Shown piece by piece: positions 44,406-55,311 of a stretch of 64,000 nt of DNA. Positions within the stretch are counted from its first letter, which is position 1. Every line of letters starts with the position of its first letter. The notes beneath the pieces are model-generated. The model was not told the origin of the DNA. It saw only the letters and a list, made by a program, of their open reading frames with translations, and searched no databases. Made by a program: the position numbers and the translations under genes. Source of the DNA: Timema cristinae (lineage: Eukaryota > Arthropoda > Insecta > Phasmatodea > Timematidae); contig JBCFYV010002255.1 of assembly GCA_039000515.1 (NCBI GenBank), positions 18,684,890-18,748,889 of the forward strand, read 5' to 3'.

Positions 44406-45346
44406 GGTGGGGTGAAAGGGAACATTATAAAAGGTCAATATTTTTTCAGTTTTTATATCAACTTTTTTTTAACAAAATAAATCAAATATTTATCCATTAG
44501 AATCAGAGAGTTTTATTTTCTATACACGGTGATATCAACAGTTGTTGAATCTGTCATGAGTGTCCTAAAATTTAATGACCACTAATTCTCTTCATTTAAA
44601 AAGTTTATCATCTTAGGGCTCCAAACTATCTTCTTGCGTGGTCTTTAGTGTGATGCTCTTTTTGTTTTTAGTATTTTCAATAGGAAAATTTACTGTAAAT
44701 TTTCCCTTAATCACGTAGGTAATTCATGTCCTTTCTCGGGCTTCTCGTAATCCAATTTTTGTTTTCTCTCTCAACAACTCTTACAAGGTGAACTCTATAG
44801 GCCGTTGTATCCACAGCGCTAGTTCCAGATTTATAAATTCTACTTTTATCATAAAATAAAATTCAAACTCAGAGAGATATTTAAGGAACTTCCCGTATCA
44901 CTAATTTATCATGTAGAGGTTCTACTTCAAATATTTAAATTAACATTATTCTACTTTATTTGTTTACTTATTGTTACTGCTTTCTAAATATTTATGTTTC
45001 TATTACTCTTAATTTATTTGAACATTTCTATTATTATTTCCTATTTTTTTGTAACTATTCATCAATATGTATAATTATTTATATATGCTTGTTTATCTTA
45101 TTTTCTCATGGAATTATACGTGCTTGTGTGCTTTTCAGTTGTTTATGTTGGCCAGCACTATAATAAAGTAAAATTTGACATTGAAATTGATATTCAACAA
45201 CATTTGATACCACTATGTGAAGAACATTAAATTTTATGTTTTTTACTGCTGTATTATTTTATTTATCTTTGCCAAAAAAAAAAGGTTTGTTATAAAAAAA
45301 CTGCAAAAAAAAACTGCCCCTAACTCGCGTTCCCTACATCCTCACA
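44406..45346. mobile_element. T-family TTAA MITE, copy 5, long form
   Basis: Left GGTGGGGTGAAAGGGAAC and right 'GCGTTCCCTACATCCTCACA' between TTAA sites (44402-44405, 45347-45350). It is 941 bp because some 550 bp of unrelated AT-rich DNA (about 44625-45165) sits in the middle. Confidence 0.7.
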
Positions 45347-45389
45347 TTAAACAGATGTAATAAAAAAGGGGTTGGTAGAATTAAATGGA

Positions 45390-45548
45390 AATATATGTAT
45401 TGAGGGAGAGTGGTGAACAATTTAAAAAAATAAAATCATCTCAGGGCACCCAGTCGAAATTCTAACCCCGACCTCTCCGTCAGTGGCAAACCAGCCCGGA
45501 TGATATTTAACGTGTTATTCCGTGTACCCATCGGAGCGGGTGTTAGTT
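45390..45548 (-). mobile_element. C/D-type SINE relic
   Basis: 'TTGAGGGAGAGTGGTGAAC', B box complement 'CGAAATTCTAACCCCGACC' and a head scrap near 45520. Tail absent. Confidence 0.5.
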
Positions 45549-45574
45549 CCTTCACTTTTTCTTGTTCCTCAACT

Positions 45575-45795
45575 TGCAGTGATAGCGAAATGGTCTAAGG
45601 AGTTAGACTCACAATGCACTTGTATGGCCTCACCTGTAAGGTTGTGAACGTTCGAATCCCATCTTGGCACACTGGTGTTAAATTTTCAGGTGAGATTTAA
45701 CACCATATTTTTCTCACACAAATGTTGGTACAATTCATTCAAGCTGTCCTCCTCTTACCTAGCTCTTAGTATAAGTTTTAATTCATGGGGTTTGA
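45575..45795 (+). mobile_element. SINE family E copy 2, class-II tRNA-like head
   Basis: 'TGATAGCGAAATGGTCTAAG' (A box), 'CTCACCTGTAAGGTTGTG' as extra arm and 'ACGTTCGAATCCC' (B box). Ser/Leu-like layout. A GGTGTTAAATTTTCAGGTGA stretch follows and pairs with 'TTTAACACC' downstream. Confidence 0.55.
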
Positions 45796-46395
45796 TTGTA
45801 GTTTCTGTCCTTAGTGTTTATATAACTTCAAATATTAGTAACACCCCCTCTTAAATAAATCATTGGCACAGTTCCCGTTGAGAACGAAGGTTTTTAAAAT
45901 TTGACGTATCTTTGTGCGTGTTAATCTGTGTGTTTAGAAAGTGCAAGTTAAATACCAACGTTAAAAATATATCTTCAAGTGATGTGAATTCAGGTAAAGT
46001 ACGACCTCACTATGACCAAGGTCCTAGGCACTTAAAATCCCTTATCTTAGGTTTAGTGTCTGCGAAAACAAACATAAAAACACATATATTATAATCGTTT
46101 ATAAAATGTTTATATTAGCCTCTTGGGCAAGGATCTTGTTTATTAGAGTCGGGGACTTTTTTTTTCAACACTAAGATATTTGGAATGACTTGAATCATGA
46201 TCGCGTAAAAGCCATAACTGAATTCTCCAGCCGAACTGTACACGAAAACTTCCTATTTTTAATCTAACATTTTATTGGCACCGTTATTCTGGCTATAATC
46301 ACCATTGGTTATATAATCTTAGGGAACAGGATGATAAAGGTAAACGATATATTATATTTATGTATATTCACCTGGAAAGAATGACAGGGCATGAC
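45796..46395. other. Unassigned spacer
   Basis: No gene; one 60-residue frame without domain. Confidence 0.5.
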
Positions 46396-46758
46396 ACCAC
46401 CCTTTTTTAAGGGCAATTGGTAATAATATTGAACGTCTGGGCTAAATCATTCGTAGCCCAGTTTGTGGAAATATTTGCCAGCACTAATGTACCGGTACCA
46501 TATCCATGAGACGCCCGACTGTACTAATCGTACATCTTTTCCATGGAGGATCTTTCCATGTCCCGATGAGATGATGATGATGGTGATAGTGAGTATGAGG
46601 GTGTGGAATAAGTGAAAACATTTACACCTAACCAAAGCCTAGTAATCTTTGGGGTAATTCCCCTTCCGGAAATAATACCCAAGGTACCAGCCGGGATTCT
46701 AACTCGTGACCCCTAAGCTCGTAGCTAAGTGCACTGACCACAACACCACGGGCCCGAT
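46396..46758 (-). mobile_element. SINE family B copy 3
   Basis: Minus-strand copy: 'TGGGCTACGAATGATTTAGC' complement hairpin, 'GATTAGTACAGTCGGGCG', 'GACATGGAAAGATCC', 'GTATTATTTCCGGAAGGGG' and head 'CCCGTGGTGTTGTGGTCAG' near 46756. Confidence 0.75.
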
Positions 46759-46859
46759 TAGAATTAGTGGTAGGAACCATTCACATTTAATCCGTTAGGG
46801 GATTGAGTCGTAGCGTCCCGAATATAATTCCAAAGAATTCTAGAGAATACATAGCTTTT

Positions 46860-49145
46860 GCCGGCTATCAGTTTGTTATTCTATTAGATTGTGGTCATAA
46901 TAGATAGAGATTTAGTGGTCAGAGTAGCTAGAGACCTAGTGGTTAGAGTGGCTAAAGACCTAGTGGTCAGATTGGCTAGAGATCTAGTGGATAGAGTGGA
47001 TAGAGATCTAGTGGATAGAGTGGATAGAGATCTAGTGGTCAAAGTGGCTAGAGACCTAGTGGTTAGAGTAGCTAGAGACCTAGTGGTTAGAGTGGCTAGA
47101 GATCTAGTGGTCAGAGTGGCTAGAGATCTAGTGGTCAGAGTGGCTAGAGATCTAGTGGATAGAGTGGATAGAGATCTAGTGGTCAGAGTGACTAGAGATC
47201 TAGTGGTCAGAGTGACTAGAGATCTAGTGGTCAGAGTAGCTAGAGATCTAGTGGTCAGAGTGGCTAGAGATCTAGTGGATAGAGTGGATAGAGATCTAGT
47301 GGTCAGAGTGACTAGAGATCTAGTGGTCAGAGTGGCTAGAGATCTAGTGGATGTAGTGGATAGAGATCTAGTGGTCAGAGTGACTAGAGATCTAATGGTC
47401 AGAGTGGCTAGAGATTTAGTGGATAGAGTGGATAGAGATCTAGTGGTCAGATTGGCTAGAGATTTAGTGGATAGAGTGGATAGAGATCTAGTGGATAGAG
47501 TGGATAGAGATCTAGTGGTCAAAGTGGCTAGAGACCTAGTGGTTAGAGTAGCTAGAAACCTAGTGGTTAGAGTGGCTAGAGATCTAGTGGTCAGAGTGGC
47601 TAGAGATCTAGTGGTCAGAGTGGCTAGAGATCTAGTGGATAGAGTGGATAGAGATCTAGTGGTCAGAGTGACTAGAGATCTAGTGGTCAGAGTGACTAGA
47701 GATCTAGTGGTCAGAGTAGCTAGAGATCTAGTGGTCAGAGTGGCTAGAGATATAGTGTTCAGAGTGGCTAGAGATCTAGTGGATAGAGTGGATAGAGATC
47801 TAGTGGTCAGAGTGACTAGAGATCTAGTGGTCAGAGTGGCTAGAGATCTAGTGGATGCAGTGGATAGAGATCTAGTGGTCAGAGTGACTAGAGATCTAAT
47901 GGTCAGAGTGGCTAGAGATTTAGTGGATAGAGTGGATAGAGATCTAGTGGTCAGATTGGCTAGAGATTTAGTGGATAGAGTGGATAGAGATCTAGTGGTC
48001 ATAGTGGCTAGAGCTCTAGTGGTCAGATTGGCTAGAGATTTAGTGGATAGAGTGGATAGAGATCTAGTGGTCATTGTGGCTAGAGATCTAGTGGTCAGAG
48101 TTGCTAGAGATTTAGTGGTCAGAGTGGCTAGAGACTTAGTGGTCAGAGTAGCTAGAGATTTAGTGGTCAGAGTAGCTAGAGACCTAGTGGTCAGAGTGGC
48201 TAGAGATCTAGTGGATAGAGTGGATAGAGATCTAGTGGATAGAGATCTAGTGGTCAAAGTAGCTAGAGACCTAGTGGTTAGAGTGGGTAGAGATCTAGTG
48301 GTCAGAGTGGCCAGAGATCTAGTGGTCAGAGTGGCTAGAGATCTAGTGGTCAGAGTGGCCAGAGATCTAGTGGTCAGAGTGGCTAGAGATCTAGTGGACA
48401 GAGTGGCTAGAGATCTAGTGGACAGAGTGGCTAGAGATCTAGTGGACAGAGTAGCTAGAGATCTAGTGGTCAGAGTAGCTAAAGATTTAGTGGACAGAGT
48501 AGCTAGAGATCTAGTGGTCAGAGTGGCTAGAGATCTAGTGGACAGAGTGGCTAGAGATCTATTGGTCAGAGTGGCTAGAGATCTAGTGGTCAGAGTGGCT
48601 AGAGATTTAGTGGACAGAGTAGCTAGAGATCTAGTGGTCAGAGTAGCTAGAGATTTAGTGGACAGAGTAGCTAGAGATCTAGTGGTCAGAGTGGCTATAG
48701 ATCTAGTGGACAGAGTAGCTAGAGATCTAGTGGACAGAGTGGCTAGAGATCTAGTGGACAGAGTGGCTAGAGATCTAGTGGACAGAGTAGCTAGAGATCT
48801 AGTGGTCAGAGTGGCTAGAGATTTAGTGGACATAGTAGCTAGAGATCTAGTTGTCAGAGTGGCTATAGATCTTTAGGTCCAGGATTTGATCCCTGGCACT
48901 TCCAGGTTTTTGTTAAGGCAGTGGTTCTGGCGCATGGCCAAATGAGGAAGTTACTTGAATGAAAAAGTAGCGGCTATGGTCCATAAAACTGATATTAACG
49001 GCCGGAGAGTGTGTTGTGCTGACTATCTGACACCCTATATTTGGACAAATCGGTACTGTCTTCGTCAATAGACGGAAGCCGTTCTGTCGATATGGCTTGA
49101 TTGTGGGATGACGCTATAGAGTTTTATTGGATGTAATAAACATTA
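46860..49145 (+). mobile_element. SINE family G copy 2, A-box region expanded to 2 kb
   Basis: After the minisatellite, 48877-49140 continues as a G-family SINE: B box 'CCAGGATTTGATCCCTGG', 'CACTTCCAGGTTTTTGT', 'AAAAAGTAGCGGCTATGG', 'GTGTTGTGCTGACTATCTGA', 'AATAGACGGAAGCCG' and 'GATGACGCTATAGAG', in the order of 36690-36975. In copy 1 the bases just before the B box are 'TAGTGGTCAGAG', the same as the minisatellite unit. The true 5' end before the array is unclear. Confidence 0.72.
46884..48876. repeat. 24 bp minisatellite, ~82 units, open on both strands
   Basis: Units are 24 bases, consensus 'GTGGTCAGAGTGGCTAGAGA' + TCTA, with a second type 'GTGGATAGAGTGGATAGAGA' + TCTA and a third with GTGGACAG at 48380-48840. 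The BglII site AGATCT occurs in most units. One unit near 48229 is cut to 15 bases. A larger period of 480 bases (20 units) is visible: 46962-47441 and 47442 on align almost base for base, with one added unit in the second block. The plus frame reads DLVVRVAR/DLVDRVDR for 661 residues but has no ATG (GTG first). The minus frame reads RSLATLTT/RSLSTLST for 649 residues with ATG at 48833 and stop at 46884. No signal peptide, domain, or splice context; coding is doubtful. Confidence 0.95.
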
Positions 49146-49326
49146 CATTATATCCAGTGACGCTAATACATATAATCGGGAAATATATCTACGCTAGTAA
49201 TACAAACTTCCCGTTGCCACACAAAAGTGATTGATGTTTCTATAAAAAAAAATAGATTAAGCTGTAAATTTAGAAAAAAATAACAAAATGTTTTAACTAG
49301 GTATCGGTGGGATCTAAGAAACTACA

Positions 49327-49590
49327 ACCCGCCTCGGTGGCGTAGTTGGCTAACGCGCCTGTCGTGTCTAGCTCGACTGTTGAGGACGGGGAGATCGAGG
49401 TTCGAATCTTGGTCGGGTGAACTGGGGTGGTTTTTCCTAAATGTTTTTCCACTCTACCTCCACGCAAATGCGGGTTCACTTCCTCTAATTAAACCTTCCC
49501 AATTCTTAATCCATTAGCGTAATTAGTACTTAAAGCGTATAACCCGAACTGGTAGTAAGACGCAGTGCTAAATATTATTATTATATTGAG
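49327..49590 (+). mobile_element. SINE family C copy 7, full length
   Basis: Near-consensus head 'CCCGCCTCGGTGGCGTAG', body and tail, then ATT repeats. AACTACAA at 49319 and near 49592 is the likely duplication. Confidence 0.87.
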
Positions 49591-49625
49591 TAACTACAAA
49601 CTAATTTGAATGGTCAATTTATTTT

Positions 49626-49876
49626 TTCACCGCGTCTTGGTACCCATTAGGCTTATAGCAACACGCAATGCATTAACTACGCTAATGTAATCAAGATGAG
49701 GAAGGTAAGGTTTTAGAATAAATGTACCCGGTTTGGCATAGAAGCGAGGATGTAAAAATTCCTTAAGAGGGATAGCACTTTCAGTACCCCTAACCGGAAC
49801 TCGAACCTTGATATCCCCGTCATCAACAATCCTATCCGACATTAGAATTATGCGTTAAATCATACGACATTAATGC
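49626..49876 (-). mobile_element. C/D-type SINE, strongly diverged
   Basis: Tail complement 'CACCGCGTCTTGGTACCC', B box complement 'GGAACTCGAACCTTG', and a degraded head near 49850. Confidence 0.6.
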
Positions 49877-50489
49877 GGGTAAAATATTAAAATTGATTTA
49901 TGTAAACTCACACAAGCTCTTAACCCTTGACTCATAAATCGTAAAAAAATAAAATAAAAAAAATAAAAAACGGATGGGAAATTACCCCCAGATCAATCGA
50001 CACTCACGTTACATTCAACCTTTTATCCATAAAGGGGTCGAGAACAAGACTGAGTGGAAGGTTCCGTCACAAGACAAGATGTCTTGAAGTCATCTAGTTC
50101 CCCAGATGGTCAGACCACCCGATCTGACCATTTAGAACGATTGGGGTGACAGGTTTAAAGACGACACAGATCCATTACTCTAACAAGACCTCCGCTGTTA
50201 TCCTATCCATCTCTCCTTTTCTTCCAAGAAACACGAAGATAGAGAAAGGTATGAACAGAAAGCAATTGGAGGAATTTAAGTGAATGTATCGACGGCCTGA
50301 TGGCTCAACTAGACGTATTTCCTTTTTGACCTTTTATTTTCGATGACGATAAAGTCTTGATTAAGTATTGTGTGAATAAAACATATGGCAGACTTTCATT
50401 CGTCGCTTAGTAATATTTGATAATGAGGGTTGCTTTAAAAAAAATATGGTTTACCCCAAAATGAAGTTAAAGAGACCAATATATGAATA
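49877..50489. other. Unassigned spacer
   Basis: 'CACAAGACAAGATGTCTTGA' forms a short hairpin near 50070, and 'GGTCAGACCACCCGATCTGACC' near 50108 another. No gene or repeat. Confidence 0.45.
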
Positions 50490-51330
50490 CTTTCTAAATA
50501 AATGGTACGGTTCACCGCACAGATTTTATCTGAAGACTACCAAAAACATATATATGTTTATCCATAAACTATTGATTTTATAAAAATATATTTCAAATAA
50601 ATTATCTGTATTTTTTAATTGTACTATATTATTATTATCATCGCGTCTTACTACCCGATCGGGCTTACGCACTTATGCTAATGTGAAAATGGAAGGGTGA
50701 TTGGGAGATGAAATGGAGGACCTACAGTTTAAAGTGGGATCCGAACCACGACGGAATAAAACTATGCCGGGACCGAGAATTGAACCCTTGATCCCCAGTA
50801 CAGAAGTCTGACACCTTACCCCTAGACCACCAGGTCACCCCATCTGTATTACAACTCTACAATGTTATTTTATTTCATATATTAAATAGTTGCGAAGATA
50901 TGATCAAATTTAGAAATTTCTGCATCTTTAAAGTACACTTAAAGTCATTTCGATTGGGGGAAAGTAGGGGGTAAGACATTATGCTTTTCATGTTACACAA
51001 TGTTACAATGTTTAATCAAGATTGTTAAAGCGGATTTCAAGAACATTGATTTTATATATTTTTTCTCGTCAGTAAACTACCCTTAATTTTAGTGTTAAAT
51101 ATCTAATTACAAAAACCCCTCGGGAACCTTATTATAACACAAGATACCAAGTTGTAGCTCGATCAGTAAAATGTATTGGCTCTAGGCAGAGATAGGTACC
51201 TAGGCACACAGACAGGCGACATCATGAAAACTCTTTTTTCTGCTTCAACGAGACATGAAACGTTGATATTTTATAAAAAACTTAAGTTAGATTTTTTTTG
51301 CGATCACAATACTTCTCTCTCCAAGGGGTC
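50490..51330 (+). repeat. Family N repeat, interrupted by a SINE
   Basis: 'AAATGGTACGGTTCACCGC', 'CATAAACTATTGATTTTATA', 'GTTGCGAAGATATGATCAAA', 'CCCCTCGGGAACCTTATT' and end 'CGATCACAATACTTCTCTC' in family order. Family A SINE at 50629-50838 sits inside. Confidence 0.68.
50629..50840 (-). mobile_element. SINE family A copy 13, internally deleted
   Basis: Minus-strand copy with head and tail but without about 90 bases between 'GAACCACGACGG' and 'AACTATGCCGGGACC'. Confidence 0.78.
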
Positions 51331-51794
51331 AAGCGATTAAAAAAATAAATAAATAAATATTAGTTAGGTTTCAACAACGTTTTACGCAAATTATCGTAGT
51401 TTTAATATCAATTTGGCTTAAGGGTGCTAGCTCTAGTCCTAAACATTACTGATATTAGGGCTGCAAGAGAGAATTCCAATACAATTTGATAACAAATGAT
51501 AGCCCCGACATAGGGGGGTGGGGGGGAGGAGGATGGGGGGAGGTAATAATCCTTGACTTGTGTTAAGAGGGTTTTGTGCTTGATAACTAAAAGGGAACAT
51601 TAGGAAAAAGTTGAGCTAAGTGGAACTGTTCCGGCCCTTAGAAGAAAGACTGGTAAAATGTTTTACTAAATATTTTCAGAACTTCATAAGACTTTCTTAT
51701 CTTACAGATAAAAATGTTACTAGAACTTATTTTATGTATATTTTCTGGCACAAAGGATCCTTCGGTCTAAATAGTTTGAGAAACCCCTGATCCA
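51331..51794. other. Spacer with G-rich tract
   Basis: 51512-51545 has four or more G runs (G6, G7, then GGAGGAGG and G6), able in principle to form a G-quadruplex on the plus strand. A 'CAAAGGATCCTTCGGTCTAA' piece near 51752 and 'GTTTGAGAAACCCCTGATCC' at 51774 look like a hAT end. Confidence 0.4.
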
Positions 51795-52020
51795 AGTCGT
51801 AACTCTCGCAATAGACTACACTGCAGATGTCGAGAAGATCTGGGTTCGATCCATGCCTGGTTTACTGAGAGTGGTTTTACCTAAATGGTTCTCTAATATC
51901 CCTACACGCAAATGCGGGTCTACTTCCTTTTAATTCAACCTTTCTAATACCTAACTGCCTAGCACATTGAGATATTAGTGCGTATAACCCGCATGGATAG
52001 TAAGACGTGTGTTAAAAGAA
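51795..52020 (+). mobile_element. SINE family D copy, head cut
   Basis: Begins at 'AAGTCGTAACTCTCGCAATA'; B box 'GGGTTCGATCC', body, tail 'ATAACCCGCATGGATAGTAA'. It follows a hAT-like end directly. Confidence 0.72.
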
Positions 52021-52189
52021 ATTACAGACTTGCTGGGAATAAAAAAAAAGGTGAGTGAACCCAGTCAGTTCCAGTGACGCGTTCTTTTTTTTTTAATTAT
52101 CTTATGTGATAAAACAAGTACAAGTCAATTTAGTACTGAAATCACGGAGGAGTATTTATTTATTGTCAGTGCGGCAACTGCGCTTCTAA

Positions 52190-52475
52190 AAATTCCTTCG
52201 TGGGCCTACCCACATTGAGCAGGTTCTGTTGTCCTTCAGTGGTTGCGGTTTTCGTAGAACTAAACTGGGAGAATCAGGCGCACAGAACTCTAAAGGAGGT
52301 ATATATTTCAGATGTGAAACTAACTCGCAAAACAAAATTGTCGTCACGTCTTGTCGAGCGTGAGAGATGTCGACGAACTTCTGCAAGCCTTGGAGAAAGG
52401 ATCAGGTTTAGAAAGACAAAACGTCCTTCACGTGTCACACGCATGCGCCTCCCTCATCTTTTTATTCACAGATGA
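52190..52475. other. Less AT-rich island with 91-residue open frame
   Basis: Both strands are open for 66-91 codons. The plus frame is Arg/Lys/Ser-rich ('RERCRRTSASLGERIRFRK'), without a domain I recognise. 'CACACGCATGCGCCTCC' (52436-52452) is an NRF1-like site. Candidate promoter/first exon on the minus strand or old mobile DNA; unproven. Confidence 0.3.
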
Positions 52476-52587
52476 AAACACCTTTTTTTTTTTGCCTACC
52501 AAGACCTAGCTAGCTCTACGTATGAAATGTTCTGTGTGCGACTTTAAAAACTTACACGATGATTTATTCAAGGCTATAGCTCCTTGT

Positions 52588-52838
52588 TCCGCATCTTAAT
52601 ACCCGTCAGGGATATAGTCACATCCCCCCGCCTTCCTCAAGTTTGGGTTAAACGCACATATACTAATTTATCTAATGTGTTTGGGACAGGAAAGGTTGAA
52701 TTTAGAAGAAGTGTGCCTGAAATTGAGTGGAGGGAGAGTGGAAAACCATTAAGGAAAACCACCATCACTAAACTAGACCGGAATCGAACCGTGATCTCCC
52801 CTTCATCGTCTTAGACCATGCAGCCACCAAAAGGATAT
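52588..52838 (-). mobile_element. SINE family D copy 6
   Basis: Minus-strand copy with B box complement 'GGAATCGAACCGTGATC' and head complement 'TTAGACCATGCAGCCACC'; tail 'CCGCATCTTAATACCCGTC' altered. Confidence 0.75.
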
Positions 52839-53350
52839 AGAATTAGAAAAGTGGAAGAATTTAAAATGAAGTGTACCTGCATTTGTGTGGAGGAAGATTA
52901 AGAACAATTTTCTAGACATCTCATGACTGTATCAGTAAATTCTCACCTCTTACGTTTTTTTAAAATGATAAAATTAAAAACTTCTAAAGCAACAAAAACA
53001 AAAAGTGAGACATATGGAATAATTGTATTGTTTGCTCCATTTACGTTCATTTAACCCTGTGATATTATAAAAAGTGCTGTTTTATCAAAATGACCAAAGA
53101 GATAAGTTCAACTTTCCCCTTTGAATAGATTATCCAAAGCTTTGCGCTGCTAATAACAAGTCTTCTTGATGATCACCTTTGAATACAAGCCTATCATAAT
53201 ATGTTGGTTATTAGCTTTGACTGAGGTTTAATTATTGATGCGCGACCTCCAGGAAGATTTCGGAACCAGATATATAAAAATAAATGAAGATAATCCTATT
53301 ACTTGTGAAGCTTTGTCAGAAAAAAAACACACGATAAGTTGTATTTATTT

Positions 53351-53572
53351 TTAACACCACATCATACTACCTGTTCAGATTATACGAATATATGATCATT
53401 TATTCTGATAGGGCAGGGATAAGGAAGGAAGAATATTCGTGAATGAAGAGTGGGAAATCATTCAAGAAAAATCCCCCCAAGTAGACCCGACCTGTCCGGG
53501 GTTCAAACTCATACCTCCCCTTCATAAGCAGGCCAATCTAACACGAGAGTTATTGATACCTTGGACCGTTCT
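53351..53572 (-). mobile_element. SINE family D copy 7, diverged
   Basis: Tail complement 'ACACCACATCATACTACC', B box complement 'GGGGTTCAAACTCATACC', head lost in 'GATACCTTGGACCG'. Confidence 0.65.
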
Positions 53573-54282
53573 TTATATATATAAAACCATAACCACTCTC
53601 TCCCATGTGGTTAATTACATCACTTTGCCATTATCAATAATAATTGTCATTTGTCCATCAATATAAGGATGGGTTTATGGTCATGCATAGCGCAGAGCTA
53701 GAAGCTAAAAGTGTATTATACATAGCACGCAATAAGTTGAAACAAATTATTTTCAACGATAGCGTTCATAAATTTATACATATTGAATAGTGAGTAGTGC
53801 ATAATGCATAAAGTTTTTTAACTTTAAATTTGTATGCGCTATGCATGTAACTTAGCTTAGACAAACCTTGAACTTGAGACATTTCAGATAGTTATATTGG
53901 GATACATACATTAGCCAATCAAAAACCATAAATTATTTACTTCATGGCATTAGGAACACGAAAGTTCATTGCCGCATTTACAAAAGTATACCACTTATCC
54001 CTATCTTGATATAGTTCTATCCAATTAACCTCATTACATCCTATTTATTTCAAATAATTTGGAGACGTAAATAATTTTAATATGAAGCTCTAGTATAGTT
54101 ACGGATTAAATTTAATCTTAAGAATGAATAAGCGTTTATTTGAATCATTTTTCATAATTCAGCATGCACCTAAAAAGTTCCTTTTTGTAATAGTTGTAGT
54201 AAAAATTGTGTAATTATGGTATGGTCATTTTAATTTATATTGGAAAAATTATAATATCTACAGTTATTATATATTAAATTAA
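53573..54282. other. AT-rich spacer
   Basis: 'ATAGCGCAGAGC' and 'GCATAGC' variants recur between 53685 and 53850, but no feature can be named. Confidence 0.45.
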
Positions 54283-54822
54283 AATATAAGGAACGTACTT
54301 AGATGTTACATTTACTTAAATTGATTGATATAGCTTCTCTTGGTCAATTAAATAAAAATAAAAATAAGAAAAATAACTTGAAAGATGATTTATTTAAAGA
54401 AAGACCTAATTTATCATGAATTATGATGAGTTAATTTAATTGACTTCATAATTCACGGTAAATTAGGTATTTCTTTAAATAAATTATCTTGCACGTTACT
54501 TTTATTATGTTCATCTTAATTTAATTGACCAAAATAAGTAATAACAATCAATTTAATTAAATGTAACTTATTTTAGTCAATTCAATTAAGATGAAAATAA
54601 TAAAAGTAACGTGTAAGATAATTTATTTAAAAAAAAGACCTAATTTACCGTGAATTATGAAGTCAATTAAATTAACTATAATAATTCATGATAAATTAGG
54701 TCTTTCTTTAAATAAATCATCTTTCACGTTATTTTTCTTATTTTTATCTTGATTAAATTGACCAAAAGAAGCTATACCGATCAATTTAGGTAAATGTAAC
54801 ATCTAAGTACGTTCCTTATATT
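54283..54822. repeat. 540 bp nested palindrome
   Basis: Outer arms: 'AATATAAGGAACGTACTTAG' at 54283 pairs with its complement ending at 54822. The arms stay complementary inward with few changes to a centre near 54553. Within each arm a second palindrome exists: 'AAGACCTAATTTATCATGAA' (54401) mirrors 'TTCACGGTAAATTAGG' (54452), and likewise at 54636 and 54689. So one module occurs four times in alternating direction. AT content is very high; no open frame. Confidence 0.9.
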
Positions 54823-55307
54823 ATAATTTCATATTTCTCCTTACTACAACTATAGTGAATATTACTAAAATTACTATATAACTTAGAGAGCTTTTAAAAG
54901 ATGTTCTGTTAATTTATCTTATTTAATCATTTGCTTTTGTATTTCATACAATTTTTTTTTCTAGTACATATTTAATATTTAGAAGTTTTTCTATTATTTT
55001 GCAATATTTAGTTGTGACTATAAACTTTTATTTTTGTATTACTTGTTTCTCATATTACAAATTGTTTTGTTTATAAAATCCTTTGGTAGAACTGTTTTGT
55101 TTCCATTTTCTTTTGTATTATTCTATTAAATAAACGTGAAAAGTTTTAAGAAAACCTTTAGGGAAATATTTTTATAAATGTTTTCTTCAAAGTACGTCAA
55201 AAATTAAGTAGATTACAGCTACTTACGAATTAACTATTTATTTGTTTACTTGGGGAAATTGTCAAGTTTAAATGCTTGCCAAAATTCATTGTGAGTTCCA
55301 GCTCATT
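54823..55307. other. AT-rich spacer
   Basis: No feature recognised. Confidence 0.5.
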
Positions 55308-55311
55308 TTAA

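Noticed and set aside
46891..48876. Plus-strand 661-codon repeat protein gene
   Set aside because: It starts with GTG, not ATG, lies wholly in a 24 bp minisatellite with SINE flanks, and an equal frame exists on the other strand. Kept as a repeat, not a gene.
46884..48876. CRISPR array
   Set aside because: Units are contiguous with no unique spacers, and the DNA is eukaryotic. The same holds for 20706-21460.
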